A stretch of DNA of 64,000 bases from Rhodospirillales bacterium (lineage in GTDB: Bacteria; Pseudomonadota; Alphaproteobacteria; Micavibrionales; UBA1664): assembly GCA_023898805.1 (NCBI GenBank), contig CP060260.1:992001-1056000 (forward strand). The letters run 5' to 3'. The position numbers were made by a program, and so were the translations under genes. Numbering within the stretch: the stretch's first letter is position 1; every line of letters starts with the position of its first letter. Below, one piece after another: positions 29,266 through 37,543 of the stretch. The notes under the pieces were generated by a model. That model ran no database searches. It was not told the DNA's origin and saw only the letters and a list, made by a program, of their open reading frames with translations.

Positions 29266-29846
29266 TACGCCGCGCGCGGAATTTCGATACACCCGAATTG
29301 CAGCAAATGCGGATTGACGAACTGGGTATCCAGCAACGTGAAACCGCGCGTCGAAAGCCGCGCCACCAGATGCACCAACGCGACCTTGCTGGCGTCCGTC
29401 ACCTTTGAAAACATGCTTTCCCCGAAAAAAGCCCGCCCGATCGCAAGCCCGTACAGCCCGCCAATCAATCCCCCTTGCGCATCCCAGCATTCGACGCTGT
29501 GCGCCCATCCCATGCGGTGCAACGCGCGAAACCAGTCGCGAATCGGTTGGTTGATCCAGGTTTCCCCGCGCACCGGCGTATGCGCGGCGCACCCCGCGAT
29601 GACGTCGTCGAAGGCGCGGTTGATGGTCACGCGGAAGGGCCGTTTTTTCAGCCTTTTGCGCAAGGACGCCGGAACATGGAACGGATCGATCGGAATAATG
29701 CCGCGCATTTCCGGATCAATCCAGAACACCGTCGGATCGTCTGCGCGCTCCGCCATCGGAAACACGCCCGCGGCATAGATCGCGATCAGGTCTTCGGGCC
29801 GGAAGGGGCGTATCCCCCCTATTTCGCGGTCGCCCTCAGCATCCAT
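29031..29846 (-). CDS. aat: Leucyl/phenylalanyl-tRNA-protein transferase
   Basis: 271 aa. The core is canonical: AAGVFPMAERADDPTVFWI, HSVECWDAQGGLIGGLYGLA, FGESMFSKVTDASKVAL and LLDTQFVNPHL. The enzyme adds Leu or Phe to proteins with N-terminal Lys or Arg, creating N-degrons for ClpS/ClpA. Homologues usually end just after the region seen here at EIPRAAYHSLLESAL (about residue 196); the extra ~70 Gly/Ser-rich residues run antisense to the DUF2155 tail. The ATG at 29846 lies within the end of dps. Confidence 0.93.
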   Translation of the reverse strand: MDAEGDREIGGIRPFRPEDLIAIYAAGVFPMAERADDPTVFWIDPEMRGIIPIDPFHVPASLRKRLKKRPFRVTINRAFDDVIAGCAAHTPVRGETWINQPIRDWFRALHRMGWAHSVECWDAQGGLIGGLYGLAIGRAFFGESMFSKVTDASKVALVHLVARLSTRGFTLLDTQFVNPHLLQFGCIEIPRAAYHSLLESALSGDGPGDDGSGAGVSFIGSAAPTGFSEDFSGGLSLASGDSPGAASPVVGAEDSDWDSVIGFLQSRTVTS

Positions 29847-30277
29847 GCGGTTTTTTCATGCTCGCCCAGCCGCGTGGTCAACATGTCGGCGGTGGCGGCG
29901 TCGTTTGCGTCTTCGGCCAGATTGATGACCTTGGCGATGGACACGGAAATATCCTCGTGATCCGAAGCCAGATCCTTGATCATCTGCATCGCATCCCGGC
30001 CTTGCCCCGTTTCCTTGAGCGCGGCGGACTGCATCAGTGTCTTGACGGAAACCGGTGCATAGGCGTCAAGTGCGCGGATACGCTCGGCGATTTCGTCCAG
30101 CGCCTGCCACAAAGCCGTGTACTGCGCCTCGAACATCGTATGGAACTGGTGAAAATCCTCGCCCTCGACATTCCAATGGCTGGCATGCGTCTTGTAATAC
30201 ACAACGAACGTATCAGCCAGTACGCCAGTCAACCCTTCGACAATGGCTTTGCGCTTTTTCGCGTCGATCTGTTTCAT
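29819..30277 (-). CDS. dps: Dps family DNA-binding ferritin
   Basis: 152 aa. The ferroxidase-site pattern KTHASHWNVEGEDFHQFHTM and the partner residues in YTALWQALDEIAERIRAL are present. Dps dodecamers oxidise and store iron and protect DNA under stress. The N-terminus carries a short Lys-rich stretch (KQIDAKKRK) that may bind DNA. It overlaps aat by 28 bases, so the two are probably co-transcribed. Confidence 0.93.
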   Translation of the reverse strand: MKQIDAKKRKAIVEGLTGVLADTFVVYYKTHASHWNVEGEDFHQFHTMFEAQYTALWQALDEIAERIRALDAYAPVSVKTLMQSAALKETGQGRDAMQMIKDLASDHEDISVSIAKVINLAEDANDAATADMLTTRLGEHEKTAWMLRATAK

Positions 30278-30288
30278 GTCGCCCTTTT

Positions 30289-30918
30289 TTACGAGTTGTC
30301 ATCGCCGTTTTGCGGCGTATTCGGCGTCCGGGGCAAAAGCGTGTTCAGCCCCATCTGCGGCATCTGCGTGCCGGGTCCAAGACTTGGCATCCCCAGACGC
30401 GGCATATTGTGCAGCTGCACCTTCTGCGCCAGCGCCTGCTCCTGCACCAGAAGTTGCGCCAGTTGCGGCGCGACCTGCAGCGTCGCCGCCGACAGCCCCT
30501 CGCGATGGATGATTCCGCCGTTGCTGGTCGAATCGCCCAGATTGTCGCGATGCACGCTTTGCGCGAATTTCGCGTTCTTAAGCCATGTCTGCAGCGGCAT
30601 GATCCCGGCCTTGATCGGCTTGTGGGCGAAATAATCGTCCTGATCGGTCGAAACCTTCATCATCGGCACCTGCTTTGCGTACACCATGCGGCCCTTTTCG
30701 ACCGCGCAGACATGCAGATAGCTGATAGCGCGCAAAGGTTCGGTGAATTCGCCCGAAACCGCGACATTGAGCCTGAGCGAATCCATCGCCTGCCCGAATT
30801 CGAGGGTCAGTGAATGGTCGCTGAGATCGAAGATGACAACGGATACGTCGTGTTCAAAACCATGGTTGGCCACCAGTCCCAGTTCCCCGCCCTGGCTGGC
30901 CAATAAATCGATTTGCAT
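30289..30918 (-). CDS. Hypothetical protein
   Basis: 209 aa, no signal peptide or membrane span. The N-terminal ~105 residues look like a compact alpha/beta domain (MQIDLLASQGGELGLVAN, VSVVIFDLSDHSLTLEFG, YLHVCAVEKGRMVYAK). The C-terminus is Gln-, Met- and Pro-rich and probably disordered. AGGA precedes the ATG at 30918; GTG at 30921 is an alternative. It lies 11 bases upstream of dps in the same direction. I do not recognise a family. Confidence 0.6.
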   Translation of the reverse strand: MQIDLLASQGGELGLVANHGFEHDVSVVIFDLSDHSLTLEFGQAMDSLRLNVAVSGEFTEPLRAISYLHVCAVEKGRMVYAKQVPMMKVSTDQDDYFAHKPIKAGIMPLQTWLKNAKFAQSVHRDNLGDSTSNGGIIHREGLSAATLQVAPQLAQLLVQEQALAQKVQLHNMPRLGMPSLGPGTQMPQMGLNTLLPRTPNTPQNGDDNS

Positions 30919-30980
30919 CACAAGAAAGTCCTGTTTTTGCGTATGCTGTAATCTAGCCTTTTTTATTCACGTTGACCACC

Positions 30981-32603
30981 ATGACCTTCATCACCGGCTT
31001 TCTGGCCGCCAACAGCAACGAAAACAGCAAGGAATATCAATCCCTTGTCACGCAGTTTTTGGCCGCATGCCCGCGCGCGCGCGGCCACGATGATATTGGC
31101 ATTCTGACGCGGCAATCCTGCACGCTTGCGGCGCGCGCGCGCCGCACCCGCGACCTGAGCCTCGACGGTGCGCAACCCGCGCAGGACGCGCAAGGCCGTA
31201 TGACCGTGATTCTCGACGGCTATATCGCCAATGCGGATTCCCTGCGCCACGCGCTGGAGGCCGAGGACCAACACCTGCGCGGTCGCGCCGATGCCGAACT
31301 GGTGGCGATGGGCGCGGCGCATTGGGGCCTTAACCGATTGCTGCAAAAACTGGAAGGCGCCTTCGTCTTCGCGCTGTGGGATGACGAAAACAAAACCCTG
31401 CACCTCGTGCGCGACCGCATGGGCCTGCGCCCCCTGTACTGGACGCGGCATCGCGACATGGTCGCTTTCGCCTCTGATTACCGGGCGTTTGCTGCATTAC
31501 CTGATTTCGTACCCGTACACGATCCGGCGGCGCTGGCCGATTATCTGGCATGGGGCCATATCGCGGCGCCGCGCGCGCCATGGAAGGGTGTTTACACTCT
31601 GCCCCCCGCGCACCGCCTGATGCTGGCGGATTCCGGCACCGACACGCAGCCCGAATCCTATTGGTCCGCCGCCCGCGCGCTGGAGGAAATCGCCCTGCGT
31701 GATACACCCGCCACCCAACCCGAACGCCTGAACGCCGAATGTGTGCAAGGCGCGATCGCGCTTGACGTGCCGTTCGGTTTGATCGGCGATTCCACGCCTG
31801 CCGGCGGCAGGCTGCACGCGACCCTTTCCGCCATGTCGGAAAGGCCTTTTCTTGCGCGCACGCTGGCAGCGCCGGACGGGGTTTTGCTGCAAACAGCCTT
31901 CGATGCGCTGGCCGCCCTGCCCGAACCGGTTTGCGATCCGGCGGCGCCGGCATGGTGGGCAGCGTTGCAAGCCATCCCTGCCGACACCCCGGTCTGTCTG
32001 GCGGCGACACCGCTGAGCCGCCCGATTGACGAGGACGCGCGCGCCCGCCGTCTGCGCCGCATGCTTGCCCGTATTCCCCGCCTGCTTCACCCCTTGCTGC
32101 CGCAATCATGGCGCGCTCGCGCCGAACCTGCGGGGACAGCCTGTGTCGCATCCGCGCGCATCTGGCCACAATTTGGCGAAACCCCGGACTTGCCCGAACC
32201 CCGCCTTGACCTTTCGCCTGCGCGGACCCGCGCCTATTATGGTTTTTTACATGACGCTTGCGGCGGATATTTCGCCGCGCTCGACCGTATCGCAAACGCG
32301 GCGGACGTGGAATTACGCCTGCCGCTGGCCGATACGCGGATGCTCGAACACGGCTTTCCCGCACGGATCGAAAGCGCGCCCGCCGACATTGTGACATGGA
32401 TGCGCGGCCCCCTGCGCCCGCGCATCGCCGCGCTTTTGGATGCGGATGCGCTTGCCCGGGCCGGCCTGCCCGACCCCGCGCCATTTCATGCCGCATGGCT
32501 GGCGTTTCTGGGCGGCGACGATGCGCAGGCCCACGCGCTCTGGACCCTTGCGACGCTGCTGGCATGGATACAGAAAAATGTCGCGCCGAACCAGGTTGCC
32601 TGA
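30981..32603 (+). CDS. Degenerate asparagine synthase (AsnB)-like protein
   Basis: 540 aa. An N-terminal glutamine-amidotransferase-type fold is recognisable from DAELVAMGAAHWG, KLEGAFVFALWDDE and HLVRDRMGLRPLYW, and the C-terminal half follows the asparagine-synthetase domain (YLAWGHIAAP, LPLADTRMLEHGFP). Two catalytic features are missing: the N-terminal Cys2 of MCGI is replaced (MTFITGF), and the ATP-pyrophosphatase SGGxDSS loop reads GDSTPAGG. It therefore looks unable to hydrolyse glutamine or adenylate Asp. A TTG at 30972 is an alternative start. Next to a UDP-sugar epimerase, so a polysaccharide-related role is possible. Confidence 0.75.
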   Translation: MTFITGFLAANSNENSKEYQSLVTQFLAACPRARGHDDIGILTRQSCTLAARARRTRDLSLDGAQPAQDAQGRMTVILDGYIANADSLRHALEAEDQHLRGRADAELVAMGAAHWGLNRLLQKLEGAFVFALWDDENKTLHLVRDRMGLRPLYWTRHRDMVAFASDYRAFAALPDFVPVHDPAALADYLAWGHIAAPRAPWKGVYTLPPAHRLMLADSGTDTQPESYWSAARALEEIALRDTPATQPERLNAECVQGAIALDVPFGLIGDSTPAGGRLHATLSAMSERPFLARTLAAPDGVLLQTAFDALAALPEPVCDPAAPAWWAALQAIPADTPVCLAATPLSRPIDEDARARRLRRMLARIPRLLHPLLPQSWRARAEPAGTACVASARIWPQFGETPDLPEPRLDLSPARTRAYYGFLHDACGGYFAALDRIANAADVELRLPLADTRMLEHGFPARIESAPADIVTWMRGPLRPRIAALLDADALARAGLPDPAPFHAAWLAFLGGDDAQAHALWTLATLLAWIQKNVAPNQVA

Positions 32604-32631
32604 CCCCTGTTCTATCTTTTAGATTGTGCGC

Positions 32632-33609
32632 ATGATCTTGCTGACCGGCGTGGCCGGATTCATCGGCTCCCATGTCGCCCGCGTCCTGCTTGATGCCGGA
32701 CACACGGTGATCGGCGTCGATTCGATCAATGATTATTACGACCCCGCCCTCAAGCACGCCCGCCTCGGGATGTTGGAAGGGCGTGCGGGATTCACCTTCC
32801 AACGCATCGACATCGCCGACCGCGCCGCCATGCGCGCGCTGGGCGAACGGTATCCTGACATGGATGCGATCATCCATCTCGCCGCGCAGGCGGGCGTACG
32901 TTACAGCATCGACAACCCCTACGCCTATCTCGATTCCAATCTGGCGGGACAGATGACGATGCTTGAACTCGCGCGCCATGCGCGGGGCTTGCGGCATTTC
33001 GTCTATGCCAGCTCGTCATCCGTGTACGGCAACGATACGTCCGCGCCCTTCGCGCTCGACGCGCGCTGCGACAAACCGGTTTCGCTTTACGCCGCGACCA
33101 AGCGCGCAGGTGAACTGCTTGCGCATTCCTACGCCGAACTTTACGCGATCCCGGCCACGGGTTTGCGCTTTTTCACGGTCTACGGGCCGTGGGGCCGCCC
33201 CGACATGGCGTATTTCTCCTTTACCCGCAACATCCTCGAAAGCCGCCCGATCAAGGTCTTCAACAACGGCGACCTCAAACGCGACTTCACCTATATCGAC
33301 GACATCGTGGCTGGCGTGATCGCCGCGCTCGAAACCCCGCCACAACACGCGCCCGGCGGCGCGGCGCCGCACCGCGTCTTTAATCTAGGCAACCACCGCC
33401 CGGTGAAACTGCTCGACTTTATCACCGCGATCGAAACCGCCGCGGGCAAAAAAGCAGTGATGGAAATGACCGGCATGGCGCCCGGCGACGTTTACGAAAC
33501 CTGCGCCGACATCACCGAATCGCAAAAAATCCTGGGCTTTGAACCCAAGACCACGCTTGAATCCGGCATCCCGAAATTCGTGGACTGGTACAGGGATTTT
33601 TACAAATAG
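32632..33609 (+). CDS. NAD-dependent epimerase, UDP-glucuronate 4-epimerase type
   Basis: 325 aa. The short-chain dehydrogenase fold shows GVAGFIGSH for NAD binding, the catalytic YAATK and the family-specific SINDYYD, AAQAGVRYS and FFTVYGPWGRPDMA segments of CapI/LpsL enzymes that make UDP-galacturonate. ATG at 32632 is used; GTG at 32626 is possible. Follows the degenerate AsnB-like gene after 28 bases; both are likely one unit. Confidence 0.9.
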   Translation: MILLTGVAGFIGSHVARVLLDAGHTVIGVDSINDYYDPALKHARLGMLEGRAGFTFQRIDIADRAAMRALGERYPDMDAIIHLAAQAGVRYSIDNPYAYLDSNLAGQMTMLELARHARGLRHFVYASSSSVYGNDTSAPFALDARCDKPVSLYAATKRAGELLAHSYAELYAIPATGLRFFTVYGPWGRPDMAYFSFTRNILESRPIKVFNNGDLKRDFTYIDDIVAGVIAALETPPQHAPGGAAPHRVFNLGNHRPVKLLDFITAIETAAGKKAVMEMTGMAPGDVYETCADITESQKILGFEPKTTLESGIPKFVDWYRDFYK

Positions 33610-33670
33610 CGCAAAAACACATGCGCGCGCGAGGTTGGCATAGGCGGCCGTAAGCGCGCATGAAATAAAG

Positions 33671-33745
<75 letters not shown>

Positions 33746-33782
33746 GCGAACGCAACATTTACAGGGCCGCCGCGCCCCCCGC

Positions 33783-33820
33783 AACCAAAAAAGAAAGGCC
33801 GGGGGTTCGCCCGGCCTTTC
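33783..33820 (-). terminator. Terminator of the outer-membrane protein gene
   Basis: GAAAGGCCGGG and CCCGGCCTTTC form an 11-base stem with a six-base loop; on the minus strand it is followed by a T run (33792-33787). It lies 23 bases after the stop at 33843. Confidence 0.88.
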
Positions 33821-33842
33821 GTAAAAACCCGAACCTGACCGA

Positions 33843-34523
33843 TCAGTAAAAGTGATAGGAAAGGCCAAGACGAATGGCGTTCTCGGATGGGTCGATGCCG
33901 TTGTTCTTGTGATAGAAGGTATGGGTGTATTCGGCGCGCAGGCCGACATTGTCCCACGCCATCAGCTCGCTCCCGATGCCGAGGTCGAAACCGTTGTAAC
34001 GGTGTCCTGCACCGGCAACGTCGTAGCTTGCGCGGCGATAACCGAGAATGCCATAGGGGTTGAACCCGTTCGCGATCGAAAGGCCCGGACGGAAGCTAAC
34101 ACCCCATTCGCCGTTCTTTTCGACCTTGGTGCCCGCGACCGTGTCGTTGGCGTTGGAGCCGCCGTAGAACGCCTCAACCGCCGCGCTCAACCCGCCCATC
34201 GAATTCTCCAGCAGGCGGTCGAGCTTGTAGCCCGCGAATACGCCGTAATCCAGGCCGTTTGCCTTGGCCTTACCGGCGGGGGTTTTCACATGGTCCCAGC
34301 CATAGCCGCCATAAACGCCGACATACGCGCCGGACAGCGGATTGGTGCCGCTATCGCTGCTGATGCTGGTGGGGGCGCTTTCCGCCGGGGCGGCGTGATA
34401 GACGGGTGTCGGCGCGGCGCTGGTCGTCGGCTGCGGCGTATAGGTTGTGCCGCTTTTATCCTGCGCCATGGCCGGTGTGGCCAGCGCGATCAGGGCTGCG
34501 GTGCCCAAAAGCATTTTTTTCAT
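33843..34523 (-). CDS. Outer-membrane beta-barrel protein (OmpA-like/OMP_b-brl type)
   Basis: 226 aa. Signal peptide MKKMLLGTAALIALATPAMA, then a Pro/Thr/Ala-rich linker, then barrel strands such as GAYVGVYGGYGWDHV, GLDYGVFAGYKLDR and a C-terminal strand ending LSYHFY with a final aromatic, the outer-membrane sorting mark. AAGGA fits the ATG at 34523. It is flanked by two tRNA-Gly genes. Role likely structural or immune-like surface protein; unproven. Confidence 0.85.
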   Translation of the reverse strand: MKKMLLGTAALIALATPAMAQDKSGTTYTPQPTTSAAPTPVYHAAPAESAPTSISSDSGTNPLSGAYVGVYGGYGWDHVKTPAGKAKANGLDYGVFAGYKLDRLLENSMGGLSAAVEAFYGGSNANDTVAGTKVEKNGEWGVSFRPGLSIANGFNPYGILGYRRASYDVAGAGHRYNGFDLGIGSELMAWDNVGLRAEYTHTFYHKNNGIDPSENAIRLGLSYHFY

Positions 34524-34596
34524 CGTCATGATTCCTTGAATGGAGATTTTGTGTTCCCCAAGGCGCAATCCCTGCACTGCAACCATGGCCGAAGAC

Positions 34597-34671
<75 letters not shown>

Positions 34672-34747
34672 ATACCTGTCTTGAAACGAAACATCTTTTA
34701 GCCAAACCGGCTTGTGAAGGCAAGCCCCTTGTGGCTAACTCGGCCAG

Positions 34748-35302
34748 ATGACCGACGAAACGGCGCAAGACGCCGAAACCGACGCCCTTTTGCCCACCCC
34801 GCCCCAGGCGCTGATGGCGCGACTGGACGCCATGGGCATTCCCTATGTCCTGCACCGCCACAAGCCGGTCTTTACCTGCGAGGAATCGGCGTTTTTAAAA
34901 GACGTCATCCCCGGCCTGCACGTCAAAAACCTGTTTTTACGCGATAAAAAGGGCCGCATGTGTCTGGTGGTGGTGCCCGACGAACTGGCGCTGGACCTTA
35001 AAATTCTGGCCCCCGTCCTAGGCTTCGACCGCTTTTCCTTCGGCTCGCCCGAACGGTTATGGACGCATCTGGGCGTGCGTCCCGGCTCGGTCTGCCCGTT
35101 CGCCGCGATCAACGACACCGATGGCGCGGTCGAGGTGGTCCTGCACCGCCCCGTGGCCGAGGCGCCGGTGATCAGCGCCCACCCGATGCACAACACCATG
35201 TCGCTGGCGCTTTCCGGGCCGGATGTCGTGCGCTTTCTGGCAGCGGTAAACCACCCCCCGCGCATCCTCGACCTTGCCCCTTACGCCCGCGCTGCGGCAT
35301 AA
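34748..35302 (+). CDS. ProX/PrdX-type prolyl-tRNA editing protein (YbaK family)
   Basis: 184 aa. The editing-domain signature HVKNLFLRDKKGRMCLVVV carries the conserved KN pair, followed by LGVRPGSVCPFAAINDT and ISAHPMHNTMSLALS. Such free-standing proteins deacylate Ala-tRNA(Pro), supporting ProRS fidelity. No stalled-operon partner is near. Confidence 0.92.
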   Translation: MTDETAQDAETDALLPTPPQALMARLDAMGIPYVLHRHKPVFTCEESAFLKDVIPGLHVKNLFLRDKKGRMCLVVVPDELALDLKILAPVLGFDRFSFGSPERLWTHLGVRPGSVCPFAAINDTDGAVEVVLHRPVAEAPVISAHPMHNTMSLALSGPDVVRFLAAVNHPPRILDLAPYARAAA

Positions 35303-35344
35303 AGCCTTGATCCTGTACAAAAGTTGCATAGATAATCGATCAAG

Positions 35345-36001
35345 ATGCACAGCTGCAACCTGACCTTCGACAAGCTGCCGCACCGTTTGCCGGTTTTTCC
35401 GCTGACGGGTGTGCTGCTCTTGCCGCGCGGCCAATTGCCGCTCAACGTCTTTGAAAAACGCTACCTGAAAATGGTCGACGCGGCCCTGCGCGACGACCGG
35501 CTGATCGGCATCGTTCAACCACGATCCGGCAGCGACGGGGATGTTTACGACATCGGCTGCGCCGGACGCATCGTCAGCTTCGCCGAGGCCGAAGGCGGGC
35601 GTTACCGCATCACTTTGACCGGCATCTGCCGCTTCCGCATCGGACGGGACCTGGACGAATCCCTGCCCTATCGCACGGTGGTGCCCGAATGGAACGCCTA
35701 TACCGTCGACATGGAACCGCAGGCCGATACCGTCGCGCTCGACCGCTGCCGCCTGAACCGCCTGCTGCAATCCTATTTCCGACAGCAGGAAATGTCCTGC
35801 GACTGGGACAAGGTCGACATCGCCCCGGACAGCGATCTTTTGACCGCGCTGGAAATGATCTGCCCGCTTAAACCGTCTGAAAAACAGGCGCTGCTAGAGG
35901 CCGATACGATTCAGCGCCGCGCCGAACTGTTTCTGGCGATGATCGAAATGGCCGTTAGCCACCCCTGCATGCTGGACGAAACCGGCGGTTGCTGCCATTG
36001 A
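35345..36001 (+). CDS. LON substrate-binding-domain protein
   Basis: 218 aa. The LON N-domain is recognisable from [34 protein letters not shown] and IVQPRSGS...[11 protein letters not shown]. No ATPase or protease part follows. Such proteins occur widely in alphaproteobacteria beside the Trm112-like gene, as here. Specific function unknown. Confidence 0.9.
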   Translation: MHSCNLTFDKLPHRLPVFPLTGVLLLPRGQLPLNVFEKRYLKMVDAALRDDRLIGIVQPRSGSDGDVYDIGCAGRIVSFAEAEGGRYRITLTGICRFRIGRDLDESLPYRTVVPEWNAYTVDMEPQADTVALDRCRLNRLLQSYFRQQEMSCDWDKVDIAPDSDLLTALEMICPLKPSEKQALLEADTIQRRAELFLAMIEMAVSHPCMLDETGGCCH

Positions 36002-36026
36002 TATCCGGATAGGACAAGGAAACGCG

Positions 36027-36215
36027 ATGCAGGCTGACCCGAAACTGCTGGAACTGCTGGTATGCCCGCTTACGCACACGACATTGCGTTACGATGCCGC
36101 GCGCGGCGAACTGGTATCCGATGCGGCGGGACTGGCCTTTCCGGTGCGCGACGGCGTGCCGGTGATGATGGCGGGACAGGCCCGCCCGCTTGAGGAACAC
36201 GAGCGTAAAAAATAA
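36027..36215 (+). CDS. Trm112 family (UPF0434/YcaR-like) protein
   Basis: 62 aa. Family pattern [20 protein letters not shown], then [20 protein letters not shown]. Only one Cys of the usual zinc pattern is present, as in the UPF0434 group. It follows the LON gene after 25 bases and ends 11 bases from the convergent NrsF gene. Confidence 0.9.
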   Translation: MQADPKLLELLVCPLTHTTLRYDAARGELVSDAAGLAFPVRDGVPVMMAGQARPLEEHERKK

Positions 36216-36226
36216 ATTTCCTGCAA

Positions 36227-36865
36227 CTACCACGCCTGCCGTGCGGCCAGCATCCGCACACCCGGAATCATCAGCGCCGCGCAGGTCCCGCCGTACCACA
36301 ACGCAAAATAAACCGGATTGTCGTGCGGACAATGCAACCCATAGGCCAGCCCGCCCAGCGCCGCCGCGAACAACATGGTCAGCGCGGCGTGCCGCCGCGC
36401 GTGCAGCGGCGCCATGCACCGCGTCAGCGCGCTTAACACGGCGCTGCCCACGACCGTATACAGCGCGACAAACCCGATACAGGCCCATGCGTTGCGCTGG
36501 AACACCGCCGCCGCCACGCCGCGCGGCCCAAGGGTATGAAAGGAAAAAACGACCATGACGGCCAAAAGCGCGGCCATAAAGATCATCCCCGCGCGCGCGA
36601 AACGGTATGTGCGTCCCGGATGCCCGTCGCGCCACCATGCAAGGCCGCTGCCCACCACCAGCGCCGCCAGAAACGCGTATTTGAACAACATATGGGGATT
36701 CCGGGCCATGCCGCCCAACCCCGGCCGCAGGCCCAGCGTAGCCGCCACCAATGCCGCCATGCAAACGAACAGCAACGCGATGCCAGCCCAGATCGCGGCG
36801 TTGCGGCGCGCGCGCGGCGCGGGCGGCGCCTTGGCCAGAATTCCGATCAGATCATCCGTGCGCAT
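36227..36865 (-). CDS. NrsF (DUF1109) membrane anti-sigma factor
   Basis: 212 aa with about six hydrophobic spans. A cytoplasmic N-terminus (RTDDLIGILAKAPPAP) precedes them, and the late HCPHDNPVYFALWYGG and VRMLAAR segment is the DUF1109/NrsF signature, including the conserved Cys in CP. In Caulobacter NrsF holds SigF at the membrane and releases it under redox or metal stress. AGGAGGT precedes the ATG at 36865, which lies inside the end of the sigma gene. Confidence 0.9.
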   Translation of the reverse strand: MRTDDLIGILAKAPPAPRARRNAAIWAGIALLFVCMAALVAATLGLRPGLGGMARNPHMLFKYAFLAALVVGSGLAWWRDGHPGRTYRFARAGMIFMAALLAVMVVFSFHTLGPRGVAAAVFQRNAWACIGFVALYTVVGSAVLSALTRCMAPLHARRHAALTMLFAAALGGLAYGLHCPHDNPVYFALWYGGTCAALMIPGVRMLAARQAW

Positions 36866-37445
36866 CCGCAACCTCCTGATCCGCTCTTGCCGTTTGCGCA
36901 AGCTTGCGCAGCGCGCGGTGCAACGTCACCTTGGCGTCGGCGACGCTGATATCCATCTCCTGCGCGATATCGGCCATCGATTTACCCGCGATGCGCGCCA
37001 GTTCGACGACCCGCCGCTGCTTGGCGTTGAGCGCGGCCAGATACCGCTCCAGCGTCAACGTGGCGTTGCTTGCCGCCACGTCCGATTCCGGCGCGGCCAG
37101 GGTTTCCGCCGCACCGTCGTCCAGCGGCACCGTGCCTGAAAATCGGCGCCGCCGCCAGTGATCGACCAGTTTGTGATGCGCGATCGTGCGCAGCCACGGC
37201 ACATAAGGCAGGCTTTGGTCGTAACTGTGAAACTTCGTATGCACGTTCAACAGCGTCTCCTGCACCACGTCCTCAAGGTCGGCGCGGGCAGGTCCGGTCA
37301 TGCGCGCCGCCAGATAGGCGCGCACCACCCGCGCGCTGGCCGCCAGCAACCGCCGGTAGGCCCCCGCGTCGCCGCTCGCAAAATCGCGCACCATTTGGTC
37401 GAATTCATGCGTATCCACCTGTCTATACGTCCATGCCCGGCCCAT
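36852..37445 (-). CDS. ECF sigma factor, SigF-like
   Basis: Sigma-2 region: ASGDAGAYRRLLA, LEDVVQETLLNVH, VPWLRTIAHHKLVDHWRRR. Sigma-4 region: LNAKQRRVVELARIAGKSMADIAQEM with the helix-turn-helix. About 197 aa from ATG 37445. Starts are uncertain: TTG 37520, ATG 37484, GTG 37418 and ATG 37394 are also in frame. If the promoter-like element at 37424-37451 is real, only GTG 37418 or ATG 37394 could be used. Co-transcribed with the NrsF anti-sigma gene; divergent from dipZ. Confidence 0.88.
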   Translation of the reverse strand: MGRAWTYRQVDTHEFDQMVRDFASGDAGAYRRLLAASARVVRAYLAARMTGPARADLEDVVQETLLNVHTKFHSYDQSLPYVPWLRTIAHHKLVDHWRRRRFSGTVPLDDGAAETLAAPESDVAASNATLTLERYLAALNAKQRRVVELARIAGKSMADIAQEMDISVADAKVTLHRALRKLAQTARADQEVADAHG

Positions 37446-37451
37446 GGTTAC
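37424..37451 (-). promoter_or_regulatory. SigF-like promoter element toward the sigma gene
   Basis: On the minus strand GTAACC (37451-37446), a 16-base spacer, then CGTATA (37429-37424). GTAACC is the -35 element described for Caulobacter SigF promoters; CGTAT fits an ECF-type -10. It mirrors the element facing dipZ and suggests autoregulation. Confidence 0.55.
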
Positions 37452-37476
37452 AAGTCCAAAAGATTTTTTTGCGCCT

Positions 37477-37505
37477 GTAACCATAGCCTGCCCGCGCACC
37501 GTATC
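37477..37505 (+). promoter_or_regulatory. SigF-like promoter element toward dipZ
   Basis: GTAACC (37477-37482), 17-base spacer, CGTATC (37500-37505), about 40 bases upstream of the dipZ start at 37544. Same two hexamers as in the opposite-facing element. Confidence 0.55.
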
Positions 37506-37543
37506 CCCTTTCAACGCCAACTTTTAAAATGCAGGATACGACC

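Noticed and set aside
31000..33609. A full exopolysaccharide gene cluster
   Set aside because: Only an AsnB-like protein and one epimerase are present; no glycosyltransferase, flippase or polymerase lies nearby.
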